Assembly (NCBI GenBank): GCA_049999805.1
Contig: JBNGIO010005408.1
Span: forward strand, 1 to 63,241
Length of the DNA stretch: 63,241 nucleotides
Direction: 5' to 3'
Origin: Folioceros fuciformis
Taxonomy: Eukaryota > Anthocerotophyta > Anthocerotopsida > Anthocerotales
Part shown: in pieces, positions 23,306 through 35,600 of the stretch
Layout: every line of letters starts with the position of its first letter
Position numbering within the stretch: the stretch's first letter is position 1
Notes under the pieces: generated by a model
Databases searched by the model: none
Told to the model about the DNA's origin: nothing
What the model saw: the letters and a program-made list of their open reading frames with translations, nothing else
Position numbers and translations under genes: made by a program

Positions 23306-23505
23306 TACGTCGCAATTGTCTGAACTCATCTGGATGCATGATAGAAAGTGTGGAAGACCTCGTACTTGAAGTACATAGCAATTGTCTGAACTCATCTGGA
23401 TGCATGATAGAAAGTGTGGAAGACCTCGTACTTGAAGTACATAGCAATTGTCTCAACTCATCTGGATGCATGTTAGAAAGTGTCGAAGACCACAAGTACG
23501 AGGGG
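23306..23505. repeat. 66-bp tandem repeat, three copies
   Basis: Three copies of a unit of about 66 bp containing GCAATTGTCTGAACTCATCT and GGATGCATGATAGAAAGTGT. The period is a multiple of three, so a minus-strand frame shows a 22-residue repeat (contains STLSIMHPDEFRQLLCTS). A coding role is unsupported. 23506-24054 holds no recognised gene. Confidence 0.8.
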
Positions 23506-24054
23506 CGATGATGTTTGCCTTTCATATTCACAAATCGAGATGCTTGAGCAACCATATATAAATCAAAAAGAGATTGTTCCCTATCAGACGAATCCTCCTC
23601 CTCTGAACTGGCTTTGAGCAAACTTGTAATGGCCATAACTTTCTTCAAATCCAATAAAAATTGCTTTCGGAGCGAGCGGTATGGCACAGTGATGGGCCAC
23701 AACACTCGCGGTATGGCATAGTGATGGACCACAACACACAAAGTAATCAACATCAAACCCTTGGCAAGCCATTCAGTGATGCAATGTTGTCATGCTAAAC
23801 AGCCTCAGCTTGATCAGTTTACTAACAATCATCAAGATTGTGTGAATGAGCTAAATTCTGAGCACTCACTTTCTAGCTAGTCTAGTGGTCATAAACGTGA
23901 CTGCAAGGTAAATGGAAAGTCCATCAAAAACAAAATGGTGGTCCTTGCCAGTCCTGATCCATGGATAGACTTAGCTTGCGTTCACTGAGTCCTTCTCTTT
24001 CGGCTCCTGACACTCACACACACGTTTGTCGTTGCCCATCAACCCGCTGCTTAG

Positions 24055-24310
24055 CACCTCCATACACCGACACTACCCTGGTGCCCGCGACGGGCACATA
24101 GCTTGCTGGGACTCCTCTGGCGCTTGAGCTGGGTGCCTCCACTCACTGTCCAGCACTGACAATACCCTGATGCCCGCAACGGGACACCATAGCTTGCTGG
24201 AATCCCCTTGACACTTGAGCTAAGTGCCTCAACTCACTGCCCAGCCCTGGCGTCCACCGACGTCGTGCTGATGCTCGCGACGGAGCACCTTAGCACTTCT
24301 GAACTTGCCT
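24055..24310. repeat. About 98-bp tandem repeat, two and a half copies
   Basis: Repeated unit with CACCGACACTACCCTGGTGC, CATAGCTTGCTGGGACTCC and GAGCTGGGTGCCTCCACTCA; copies are about 80-85 percent alike by eye. 24311-24784 holds nothing recognised. Confidence 0.7.
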
Positions 24311-24784
24311 ACCTGAGCGCTGGGTTTTCGAGTCGTAGTAAGTTCTTCATCTAGCCCCGGTGCGGTATGCTAAGACGGCCAGTCACTCATGCTGACACTA
24401 CAATCCAACCCATCAACGATTTTCACTCTGATTCTGAGCAGTAGATTGACAAGCAGTTTCTTGGCCAGCTACCTTGACCGTAGGCTTAGGCTCAACGAGA
24501 GAACTTCTAACAAATGCGGGACTGAGCCCAGAAGGTCGGCATTTGTCTGTTACGCTTCTCCTAGCCGTTACCCCTAGTCCTCCTATCCTCCATCGTCGCC
24601 ATGCCGCCCACGCTCAAAACCTCTCAACCATTTCGCACAATGATGGCTTTGAACCCTAAACGGGTCACATGTTCCCTGCTTGGCTATCCCTCCTCTACCT
24701 AATCATATAGTTAGACTAATTACACACGATTAGCCTAATTATATCTATTAGGCTAATTAGATACCCTAATTAATCAACATGGCT

Positions 24785-25015
24785 TGACATAGTAATCAAC
24801 ACCAAACCCTTGGCAAGCCATTCAGTGATGCATTGGANNNNNNNNNNGCATTGGAAGGTGGACAGCCTAGAGGGATCCAAGCAAGAGCGATTTGGAATAG
24901 TGATGGGCCACAACACTCAGAGTAATTAACACCAAACCCTTGGCAAGCCATTCAATGATGCATTGGAAGGTGCGCAGCCTAGAGGGATCCAAGAAAGAGC
25001 TATTTAGAAGGAGAG
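24785..25015. repeat. Tandem repeat surrounding an assembly gap
   Basis: The string ACCAAACCCTTGGCAAGCCA followed by TTCAGTGATGCATTGGA occurs immediately before the gap and again at about 24925-24968, each followed by CAGCCTAGAGGGATCCAAG. A related copy lies at about 23742-23790. The gap sits inside this array. Confidence 0.8.
24838..24847. other. Assembly gap (10 Ns)
   Basis: Ten N bases. Their number is probably a placeholder; the true gap length is unknown. 25016-25390, to the right of the surrounding repeat, shows no recognised gene. Confidence 0.95.
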
Positions 25016-25390
25016 TAAGGGCCATAAGCAACACGGCACCTTTACGAGTGGGTCGCACCCGGGTCACATGGGATGGAATGGCGGGTGGCATATGAGTGCA
25101 CAAAGTATTAGCGAAATATATTAGGGTACCCATAATGGATTCGGCAAAGCCCAAATACTTAAGTACTTGATCTAATATGTAAGTATCGTACGATGGCATT
25201 TCTCGTCCAAATACGACACAAACCAATAAGAATGACACGCCCTATGGTGAGGGACTGTTACAACAATGAACAAATTCAAGTAGTGTACATTCTATTGCTT
25301 GCAAAGCTTTTCCACGATTGAGTATGATCACTTCTACAAATCCTATTCGGTGTGACGACAGAGAGTTCGATTTGGAAAACAATACCCGAT

Positions 25391-27395
25391 TTAATGCAGT
25401 TGATCGGGCAACCTGGGCTTGATCACAGCTGTTAGAGGTGTCCTCCTCGGGAGCACTATGCCGAAAATTTCCTCCATATGAAGTTTCAGAGGCGCAGTTC
25501 CGTTTGGAGGAGACCAGTCCAAGCTGTGGATTAATCTAGCCAGCACATAGTGTACCAAAATATCAGCCATCTTGTGGCCCGGACACATTTGTCTCCCAAG
25601 TCCGAAAGGAATGAAGGTCAACTTCGTCATCATCTCCTCGGCCTCGCTCCCCATAAACCTCTCCGGGTCAAACTTCAAAGGATCCTTCCAGATGTCTGGG
25701 TCCCGACCCATGCCCAACGATTGGATAATCAGGGTGCAATTAGCAGGAATGTCATATCCTTGGATCTGCGTGACATACATTCGTATCGATGTTAAGCTAC
25801 ATGTAGCTTTGCAGTGAAATGCACACAATGGACCGTGCTGGTGCCCTACTTTCATCCGTGAATTCGAAACTTGCAAGAAATTTGAATTATACGGATATTT
25901 AAGGACATTGCACGCACCTCAGTGTCCACGGCATTGGCTCGGGGAAAAGACCATGCTCCGCCGTGTAGCCTGGATGTTTCGAACCACGGCCCGAAGGTAA
26001 GGCATACGGACCGGATCCACATCTGACTCCGTCACCACGCGTTCCAAGCCCACCACGTGGTCGACCTTCTGCTGGGCTTTCTTCATGACGTCTGGATTAG
26101 CAATAAGCGCAGAGAGAGCCCATACCGTAGTGTAAGCAGATGTTTCTGTGGCAGCAGTCACCATATCCTGCTTGTTGAGTGACATGTGACATGTGAACGT
26201 GCATTAGGCTCAACAGAACATCTAGAAAACACTGTACGAAGTCCACGCGCAAGGGATGACAAGTGGGCAGGGTTTGAAATACCATATTGTAGCTTTGATT
26301 GATCTCTCACTGAGAACCAATCCGCCGTCACCCAGCAGCATGACGTCCAAAAAGTCCCGGGTCTCATGCTCGGTCCTTCCACTGCCAGCAGCTCCTGTTT
26401 CCGATTGTCCAATGCTGCTCTGAGGAGCTCATCCAGATCGGCCAATGTCCTCCGCATGGCGCTGCTTTTGCCTGCGACCGCATCCATCCAGGCAAGACTA
26501 GGGATAACATCCTTCACCATGGGGATCAAGGTATAGGCGAACATGGCATCGATCGACTCCTCCCAAACCTCGGCTTCAGATCTAGATCTAGACCGGTCAT
26601 ATGCTTGGCCGGCCTCCTCCGAATACTTCGGATTCCTTGTAGCGTGCGAGTAGAACTTCCTGCTCATTATCATGCGAATGATGTTGTTCATGGTCAAATA
26701 CTTGAGACTCGTTCTCACGTCCACAGAAACAGTCCTCTTGGACGCCTCCCACATCTGCCGAATGGTGTCCTGACACTCCTCTATCCTCAATCGCTCAAAC
26801 TGCTGCAGCCTCTTGCGGCTAAGCAGTTCCGTGTGCAAGAGCTTCTTCACAAGCTTCCATTATTCCCCATACGGAGTTACAGATGCAATCAAAATCCCAA
26901 GGGGCACCTTGTCAGACTCGTTCCCTGGGCCTACCAAACGTTCGTTCAACAAGTATTGCTCACATTTCCTTCAGTCCGGCAGGATTCTCACCAGAATGCA
27001 CGTCGATGCCGAATCCCAAGTACTCACTAACTGCAACGTTGGGCCTGTTGATGAACCCTGTCCCTTTGAGACATTCTGCAGAAATTTTGGGGTCGGTGAC
27101 GACGACCAAATTCATGGCGCCTAGCTTAACCAGCATTACTGGCCCGTACTCCTTGGCCATCTCCATCATATAACGGTGCGGCATCTTCCCGGCATTGATC
27201 ATGTGCAGAAGGCTCCTCACAATCAGCCATCTGGGAGGTCCCGGGGGCAACCGATATCGCCGCCTGGGCTTGCTCCTCCAGACACTAGTCCGTATCTTCG
27301 TCCACATGCTGGTCTGAGTAAAATCCGGTACCAACCACAATCCCAGCAGGGTAACGACTACAATCGCCACCCAATCCTCACGCTGAGTCTGAAAC
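25391..27395 (-). pseudogene. CYP71-clan P450 with several inactivating lesions
   Basis: Minus-strand P450 with almost full-length similarity: hinge LPPGPPRWLIVRSLL, I-helix VTAATETSAYTTVW, FDPERFMG and haem loop FGLGRQMCPGHK. Lesions: no in-frame ATG at the expected start (CGT before GAGGATTGG), a TAA stop at 26862-26860 in the YGE-Tyr-W motif, a frameshift near the KQELLA stretch (about 26390) and another in the K-helix (about 25990, between AVVR and ETSRLH). The haem exon itself (25391 to about 25775) is clean. Splice signals are mostly still present, so decay is fairly recent. The 15.5-16.1 kb fragment is a close paralogue. Exon limits are approximate. Confidence 0.85.
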
Positions 27396-28190
27396 TGGAG
27401 AGCGCCATTCCAGCGTCAGTGTCTACCAGACTGCCCTCAACCAGTGTGGGAGGGAACACAACAATTTCATACACAATCTCATGGCACAAACACAAGCACA
27501 CACGGCCAAAGCCACACCACACCTCACACTTTTAGTTGTCTGCCTTGAATCCCATTGGTCTGCTGACCTGCCTTATACTTCACTTTATCTCGAAAGCCAG
27601 TCCGTTCGTGGGTTCAAGACGCCAAGGCGATAGCACCCTCATTGGCCAATTCTTCGCCACTCTAGGAATGCTATTTGATGTGCGTGACAACTCCCTCTGT
27701 CTCTGTCTGTCTCTGTCTTGTTTCAGTTCCTGACGAGGAAGGAAAACGATGACGGCCCTTCAGAGTCTTGCGGTGGGGGCGCTACTTACGCACGTACTTT
27801 TCGCATGTTGTGAAATATTTAAAAATATTATTCGATAAATATTGATCTTGCAAACCATATGATAACCTTAGAAAACACAGCGGACATGTCCTCCCAGCAT
27901 CTCGGGTCTTCCTTTCTAAGCGTTTCCACCACCGATTTTCCCTGAACGATCTCAATCCCAGGAGGTACCACGAACATACAGGACCTGGGCCGGAGCAGCA
28001 GCTTGTCTTATTCTGAATTTTTATGAGTCTAGTATACATGCGATGGACGTCTCTGTGAAGCCGACTATGCCATAATACGAAAGAGCTCACAGACGGGTGT
28101 CAGAACTTTTTCTCAACACATCACACATGGCCTAGTATGCCACAATATGTACGAAAGAGGTCAGAGAAATGTGTCAACATGTGTCAACAA
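27396..28190. other. Intergenic
   Basis: Upstream region of the P450 pseudogene, then AT-rich and mixed sequence with no gene recognised. Confidence 0.45.
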
Positions 28191-28237
28191 GTTTGTGCGA
28201 TGCACCACACACGGCCGCTGTGGTGCATCGCACAAAC
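28191..28237. repeat. Perfect 19-bp inverted repeat, 9-nt loop
   Basis: Arms GTTTGTGCGATGCACCACA (28191-28209) and TGTGGTGCATCGCACAAAC (28219-28237) are exact reverse complements around CACGGCCGC. It lies just before the minisatellite that follows. Confidence 0.9.
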
Positions 28238-28254
28238 TCTTGGCCGCTGTGGTG

Positions 28255-28570
28255 GATGGCGCAACTTCTTGGCTGCAGGAAGTGAAAGCCCACAGCATCG
28301 GGCATCCTCCATCTTAATGCCTTGCAGAAAGTGATCCTCCACCTCAAATCCTTGCAGAAAGTGAAAGTCTACAGCAGCGGACATCCTCGACCTCAAAACC
28401 TTGCAGAAAGTGATCCTCCACCTCATAGCCTTGCAGGAAGTCAAAGCCCATAGCAGCGGACATCCTCCACCTCAAAGCCTTGCACAAAGTGAAAGCCTAC
28501 AGCGAGCATCCTCCACCTCAAAGCCTTGCAGAAAGTGAAAGCCCACAGCGACGGACGTGATCCACCTCAA
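28255..28570. repeat. Minisatellite, about 48-bp unit, six or so copies
   Basis: Units combine CCTCCACCTCAAAGCCTTGC, AGAAAGTGAAAGCCCACAGC and AGCGGACAT. Some units lack the second half, so spacing alternates. No coding role seen. Confidence 0.85.
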
Positions 28571-30219
28571 AACTTCACGCCTTCGTATCATCTTTCGCGT
28601 TCCACACATTGTAGTGCCTCGTATTGAAGCATCCAGGGTTGAGGTTTACGGTCTCACGATCTCCATCTCGCCTTTCACTTATGCATCCACGGTTTAGGTT
28701 AAGGGTCTCACGATCTCGATCTCGCCGCTGCCGCTTCCAGGCTGCGGAGGCAAATGTTCACTACAAATCCAGGCATGCACTACAAATTCCCCTGCCGGCC
28801 TTGCGATCAGGATCTCAGCCGCCATCGCTGACGGCATCCAGGCCTCCACTACAGTTTGGGGCTAAATCGAGTCTTCGAGAAGAGCCCGTCTGGAAGCAGC
28901 GAAACGGAAAGAGCTGCAGGTTCAAGCACGCTGTGTCTTCTTTTGGGAACAAAAAGAGAAGAAAGAAGTGACACATCCCCTCTTGGTGGATATCGGCAGT
29001 TTGGGGACGTTAAATGACATCACCCACAACCTGGATGCAGGGGGAGCCAGGCGTGATGGCGGATGACCACATAGGCAACTACTCAAACCTCACCTCGATT
29101 CACAGTGCATCCCTTCCCACGCCCGTACGTCTCTCTCGCAAGTAGTCCTTTCAAGCAAGCGTGAGTCTTCACTAGTGTTGAACAACAGCTAAATTGGCCA
29201 AGGGTCGGTCGGTCCACGCACTAGCGCCAGCCCAAGAAGCAGACACTCGGTCGTCTTGGTGAGATGTAGGAGCAGCGTTGAAAGAGGTGCTAGAGAGGCT
29301 TGGCGTGCTTGCCCTAATACAGGAAGAAGTACGAGCAGAAAATTTCACTTCATCGATGAGAAACCTATAAGCTTAGTTCTTCTATGTTGAGTGGAGTAGG
29401 TGTCCGGGGAATTTGTGTCCGAGGGATTTCAGGCCCCTGTAGATTTCAGTCTCCGAAGAGAACCTGCCTGCAGAATCCAGCCTCGCGCGGAGCCGAGGCT
29501 ATCGGATGGACGCCCAAGAGAGGACTCTGCGCCACGCGGGGCAGAGGAAGCTGGATGCATGAAACACGGGAGGGCAGGGGCCCCTGGATCTAAGCTAGAC
29601 TTGCGGAGGACCTCAGCCCCGCTCGGGAGCTAAACCCCCTCCTTCAAACTTCTCCGGGCCAGGTCCCCGCTGAACACTGAATGAGAGCGAGAGGCCCCCC
29701 GGCGCTGAGGTCCTGTAGAAGATGGCCTAAAGTGTAGCACACACACCGTTCCCGGAGCCTTTGTCTTGTCACTCATACGAAAAGTTCGCGATTCTCAAAC
29801 CACACTCTTGTCACTCAAATTTCGGGGAAGGCCCGACAGGCAGCCACTGCGGCCAATTGGGATATATACCACCCCGAGAAATACTACTAAACAATTGTGG
29901 CATTCCATAGTGCCCCGTGCCGTGACCTCTCCCATGAGTCTCGATGCTTGTTGGCTTCCTGGCTTGTTGCTTATAGCACTTCGCGGGATTTTTAGTGTCT
30001 TTGACGTGCATGCTTGAGATATTACATGACTAATAACTTTTCCAGAACGTCCTATGTACAGCCTTCAAAAGGGGGACGTCGCCTTGTGGCTGGTGAGCGC
30101 ACATCAGGACAGTACTTGGAACAAATGTTCGTGTTTGTGTTTGAGATCACAAGTTTTGCCTTTTGTGCTACACACCGAACTCCTACTGCTGTATGAACAA
30201 GTTGACAAAATCGCCCGCT
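28571..30219. other. Intergenic; no gene supported
   Basis: A 115-codon Arg/Ser-rich plus-strand frame at 28624-28971 contains a short internal duplication (GGTCTCACGATCTC occurs twice) and has no recognisable domain. 29400-29700 is GC-rich with short frames. 29800-30219 is the 3' flank of the receptor kinase gene. Confidence 0.4.
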
Positions 30220-33200
30220 TCAACCGAAGCCGGGGCGGAAGGCTTGTAACTTGCCTTCTATTTCCCGCATCGTAGGTCGTTTTGCAGGGGCGTCTTCGGT
30301 GCACAGCAGAGCCATCTCCAGAACTGCAGCCATTTCCGCTCTGTGCAAGTCAATCTCTTCTTCCAGAAGGTACGCCTGCATCCTCAGCCCTTCGTCCATG
30401 ATCACGTCCAGAATACCGTCTATGGCGGAGCTGGTAAGGGGCCGATTTACCAGGCCAGTGTTGACGATCTTCCTCATCCACGTGGGCATGCTTAGCCCCA
30501 TGTCCAAGAAACAAGGGTCAAGGGGGGATTTCCCCGTCAATAGCTCGAGGAGGACCACACCGAAGCTATATACATCGCTCTTCTCTGTGACTTTGAGTGT
30601 GTAGGCATATTCTGTTCAATGCCACCATATCCGCATGTCATCACCAGCATTGCTTACGAGGAATATTGGTAGGGAAGCGAATGGATCATGCAGGCTGTTA
30701 CACACCTGGGGCGATATAGCCGTGCGTGCCCACAATGCTGGTGAACGTGGACATGCTGTTTGCAGGGTCCGACCGATCCACAAGCTTTGCGATCCCGAAG
30801 TCTGTGAGATGCGGCTCCAGGTTCTCATCCAAAAGGATGTTGGAGGACTTGATATCACGATGGATTATCTGTGGCACACAGTCGTGATGCAGGTAGGCCA
30901 GCCCTTGAGCAGTGCCAAACGCAATTTTGTACCTGCGGAGCAGAGCATTGGTCAGGTACGATCGAGAATGCGTGGAATCCTAAACTCTGTCTCTCGAGTT
31001 TCTCAGTCTCATGTTACCTTGCATTCCAGTCCAGTGACGGCGTAGGAGTGGCCTTGGATTCGGGCTGCCGCAGGGCATCCTTCAGGCTGCCTTTGGCAAT
31101 GAACTCGTACACTATGTAGTTCCAGTCCTCGTTCCAGCAGAACCCCAGCACCTTGACGATGTTCTTGTGCCGAACTTTGCCTGCAGAATTGATCTCGTTG
31201 CAGTAGCTCACGTACAAGGAGATGTGGCGGCTGTGCGAGCTGTCGCCATTCCCAGTCCCAGTCCCGTATAGAGGAGAGTTGCCGATCTTCTTGATAGCCA
31301 CCACTTCTCCCGTCACGGGCATCTCCGCCTTGTAAACGGTCCCGCAACCCCCTTGCCCGATCACCGCATCTTCCGAGCACGCAAGCTCCGCGACATCCAC
31401 AATCCTTGTGCTGGGAAGCCTCGCCGTGAATGTCACGGCCTGGTGCTTCCTGGAGCTGACAACGTGAGTCTCGGATCCGAGATCCGCCTTTAGGTTCAGC
31501 GACTCTTTGTCGTCGCCGTCGTATGACGACGGCAGCACAAGCCTTGAGAGCTGCTTGTTGCGGATCACCCTCAGCACAAAGACAGCAAGAAGCGCAGATA
31601 CGAAACCGGCAGCTGGAACGAGGATCCCCAGCAGTGACCCCTGGCTCAGCCTGCCACACAAGGACACAAAGGGTGAGAACCGGCATCTAGCTCAATTCCC
31701 GATTGATTCCGTAATGCTTGGGATGTCGGGGCAGGAAACCTTCTAGTGACAGTGGAATCTTGATTCTCGGACGGTGGCAAGATAGTTAAATACGGATTTC
31801 CCGAAGCAAGGAAACTTGGGGCTTCGCGGAATGTTCTGGGTACGGTACCCGTCAGATTGTTGTTGGAAATGTCGACTTTGCTGAGGTGTATCAGGTTGTT
31901 CATAGTTGAGGGTATCGGACCTGCAACACATGTGCCGTAATGCTGGGACGGTCATCACAACAGACGGTTGGGCAGCAAAGAATCAAGACAAGTGCGCAGG
32001 TATCGAGACTGAGACTTGTGTGTACGTACCTGAGAGGTGGTTTCTGGAGACGTTAATATACTGCAGCTCAGTGCAGTCTCCAAGGGATGCAGGAATGGTG
32101 CCTGTGGGCTTGGGGCGAGTGCATGCACGCCGATCAGCTCAGATAAGACACGTTGGCAAGTGGACGAGGGAGAGAGTGGGCATCAGCCAGTACCTGTCAA
32201 CTGGTTTCCTTGGATAAGGAGATAGATTAACTGCTTGATATTTCCAACCTCTTGGGGTATGCTTCCGTTTATGAGCGTCTCGTGAATGCTCAACGTCATG
32301 AGCAAAGACAGTTTCCCAATAGTTGGAGGGATTGGACCTGTTGCAATGTTCAGCAGAATTGTGTCAGCATTTGCGCGCGATAATGTCAGTTACTCGGCTG
32401 GACTTCAAGCATCTCCCGCCCAAGGCAAGGGGGCGTTGCCGTACCTGTGAAACCATTTTGTGACAAGCCCAAGAAAAGCAACTTTGTGAGGTTGCCAATC
32501 TCTGGAGGGATGCTGCCCGTCAAGTTATTGTCTCGAACAGAGAAGACACCAAGCTTAGGCAGGTTGCACAGTTGTGGAGGGAGAGCACCTGTGTGTGGCC
32601 CTCCGTCAGAATGGGTTCATCACCATTGACCGGTCCCTTCACAGCTAGGCTTTCGGTACAAGAAACACTAATGTGACATACTGTGCACATTTCCAGTGCG
32701 TGACTGGCATGTGAGGCATGCATTGGCGAAGGCTTCTGACACTTACCTGAAAGGTTATTCTCATTCGCCTCAAACTGGTACAGGTTTGAGCAGTTTCCAA
32801 GCTCTGCAGGAATGCTTCCAGTGAGGGAGTTGTTGCTCAACAGCACCACCTCCAAAAGTTGAAGCCGGCCCAGTGATCCAGGGATTTCGCCTGCAGAGGC
32901 AACAAGCTCTCGAGTTCATATCAGACTGTGGGTGCGAAGGGGGAACAATACGTGCATTAGCTTGCTCACCGTGTAGACTATTTTGAACCATCTTTAGCTT
33001 GGTGAGATTTGTGCATTGAGCAAGCTCTGAAGGAATAATTCCTACCAAATGATTGCCACTCAAATCCAGGTCCTGCAAACTAGCAAGCTTGCCTATCGAC
33101 GTGGGAATAGTTCCTATACATTTGCCTCGTGAAAGGGAAACTCCATTAGGCACTGGACATTGTGCAAACGAAAACCTGGCAAACGTACTTGAAGCGGGAG

Positions 33201-33955
33201 CACAGAACACCAGCAAGAGGCAACCTGAGAGTGAGTTGTATGCTAGTTCCAGAATCGTCAGATTTTTGCAGTCTTGCATGTCGGGAATCGGACCCGCCAA
33301 AGCATTGGAAGCCAGACTCATTGTCTGCAGGGAGGAGATGTTACACAGCCCCAGGTTGTCGATTCTGTCTGACAGTTTATTGTTCTGCAGCTTGAGCGTG
33401 ACCAGATTTCCGCAACTGGAAAGCTGTGACGGGATCCTCCCAGTCAGCGAATTATGGCTCAAATCCAATTCCTTCAACATTAGAAGCCGGCCGATGGATT
33501 CTGGAATCACACCTGTGGTCCGGCAGGAAACGCCATCAGCTGCAGCCAGAAATTCATAGCCTGTACAGCAAGCTTAGGGCATCAAGGGATTTGGAAGCAC
33601 CTGAGAAGTTGTTCTGGGACAGCTGCAGGATCTTCAGATAGGAGAGATCTGCAATGTTGTCCGAAATAGTCCCATCCAGATTGAAATTAGCAAGACAAAG
33701 GGATTCCACATCCCCGACTTCATTGCATGTCACACCCGTCCAACTGCAGGGAGTTTCATCCGACTCATTCCAATCTGCCAGGAGCATAGACACGTCTCCC
33801 ACTGCTGCCCGAAACTTGAGAAGCGTTTGGCCGTCTCGAGACACTCCGTGCACGTTGCCAAAATGCAGAGACGCCACCAGCAGCAGCAGCAGCCGCAGCG
33901 CTACCAAATGTGACAAGGTGCCATGACATTTTCTCGGCTGGTGTAGGCGGTTCAT
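30220..33955 (-). CDS. Leucine-rich-repeat receptor-like kinase (subfamily XI-like)
   Basis: Plasma-membrane receptor with extracellular LRRs and a cytosolic Ser/Thr kinase; related proteins perceive small peptides. Eleven exons (33955-33601, 33512-33225, 33113-32970, 32890-32747, 32588-32445, 32337-32194, 32101-32030, 31920-31740, 31650-31018, 30932-30706, 30611-30220) join in phase to 907 residues. Visible: signal peptide, LRR N-cap with [15 protein letters not shown], about 16 LRRs, a membrane segment ([20 protein letters not shown]), glycine loop [14 protein letters not shown], catalytic Lys in [29 protein letters not shown] and [15 protein letters not shown]. It is an RD kinase with all key residues. 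No lesion found. LRR exon lengths are exact multiples of the 72-nt repeat. The subfamily call is by general resemblance; the ligand is unknown. Confidence 0.95.
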
Positions 33956-34640
33956 TGCTGTGAAATGAAATCAAACGAAGCAGAGGTCCTGCCCAACTCG
34001 GAAAAATCAGTCGTCAAGAGATAACATGGCAAGAGAATTCCCTGGAGGCAGTGGGCTTCGTGCCACAGGCCTTCCACGGCATCCTGCTCTTCAGTTATGT
34101 ATGTAAAGCCAACGTTTGCTCACATCAGCCGGCATGGCTTCCAACGTAGCTTGAATCAGCCGAATATACCACTACGTACTCCTCAATCTTTTTAAAATTT
34201 CTACAACATGTTCCACAGTTTATACCAGAATTTGCTGAACCTGGACGAAAATATTTTATGATATGTTCACATGCATACATCTATTGTAAGACAACTTTTC
34301 ATAATAGTTCAATAAAACTAACTAAATAACTATAAATCATAGATATCTATATATATATTTATATATATTATTTTAACTATATTTATTAAATATTATTTTA
34401 ATTTGATGCCTCTTTCTTCCCAAAGATTTCTAACACCTTGTTCATATGACATATGAATCCGGACCTAGGTATGGAATAGGTATGGAATAGCGATATAAGG
34501 ACTTTACACTCACATTTTTTTTCATTGGAATATGTTTTTTATACATAAATATTCCATGGCATCTAAGGAATATTCTTCTACTTTACTTTGCCGAACCAAA
34601 CCCTACATATACAAACATGCTACAAACCCTAAACAAAGCA
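33956..34640. other. Receptor kinase upstream region, AT-rich
   Basis: Likely promoter of the kinase gene up to about 34150, then strongly AT-rich sequence (34190-34420). No gene recognised. Confidence 0.5.
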
Positions 34641-35600
34641 TGTGCTAGAGGCAGTGATTTCCTGATGATGCCAATTCTGGCTACTCTGGTTCCCGCCATA
34701 GTCATTTATGTCTATCGGTCATGGCCCTCCTAGAAGGTGAGGCACATTCCTGGACCTCCCACAATCTTCGGCATTGGCCATCTCCATCTGTTGTTCCCTA
34801 TGCTTCGAGAGAAGTACGGGAACATTTATAGGTGTTTGCTGCTTCCTTGGACTCCAGACACTCGTCTTTTGCACCAGCTCTGTGTGCGGTTCCGATGTGT
34901 AGCAAAGGCGTTTGTGTCTCATGTTCCCTTGCGTTGGTTGTAGATTCCACCTTGGGAGGCAAGCCCTCATCATGCTTACCGATCCGGAACTCTTGGGAGG
35001 CAAGCCCTCATCATGCTTGCCGATCCCGAACTCTGCATACTGTTGGATGTGAAGAATGCTAAGCTAGCTCCCAACCGATCGACACCTCCTTACAGAACTC
35101 TGCATACTGTTGGATGTGAAGAATGCTAAGCTAGCTCCCAACTGATCGACACCTCCTTACAGAACTAGCAACCCCGTTCTATAAGAGGGTCAATTCTTCA
35201 CCAGGTGTGCTTGTTTGTGAATCTCCTCATCCGCTCTCGGCATCGGTTTGAAAAATCAAGGGGTAGGGCAGCGAGCTCAAAGACAGCCTTCTGTCCCTTA
35301 TGTCAGGGATGACCGATGGCGTGCTATGCGCAACATCTTCCTGCCTCTATTCCACAAATCAAGTATCGTGAACTACCTGCCCAACATCTTCCTGCCTCTA
35401 TTCTGCCTCTATTCCACAAGTCAAGTATCGTGAACTACCTGCCCGTGATGACAGAGACAATGTGCACCATCTGGGATCACTTGGTGGAACAAAACGCCGA
35501 AAAAGTAGATGTAGTAGCTTGGACATGGGATCACTTGGTGGAACAAAACGCCGAAAAAGTAGATGTAGTAGTTTGGACATCTGACGATGAAACAAAGTAA
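34641..35600 (+). pseudogene. CYP711 (MAX1)-like P450 relic with internally duplicated segments
   Basis: Plus-strand fragments in P450 order: a hydrophobic leader (PILATLVPAIVIYVYRSW), a hinge (HIPGPPTIFGIGHLHL) with LREKYGNIYR, then a segment like GGKPLIMLADPELC, LLDVKNAKLAPNRSTPP, and VRDDRWRAMRNIFLPLFHKS with IVNYLPVMTETM. The combination of PDPELC-like, PNRSTP-like and DDRWRAMRN segments is what I recall from the MAX1/CYP711 family, which oxidises carlactone in strigolactone synthesis. Nearly every fragment is present twice in tandem, with a stop soon after the leader. The I-helix, K-helix and haem loop are absent. Confidence in P450 identity is higher than in the subfamily. Confidence 0.7.

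Noticed and set aside
24867-25238. 123-codon minus-strand frame with hydrophobic stretches
   Set aside because: Much of it lies in the tandem repeat beside the assembly gap, and related repeat copies encode different frames.
28624-28971. Arg/Ser-rich 115-codon frame
   Set aside because: Contains an internal DNA duplication and lies beside a minisatellite; composition looks repeat-derived.
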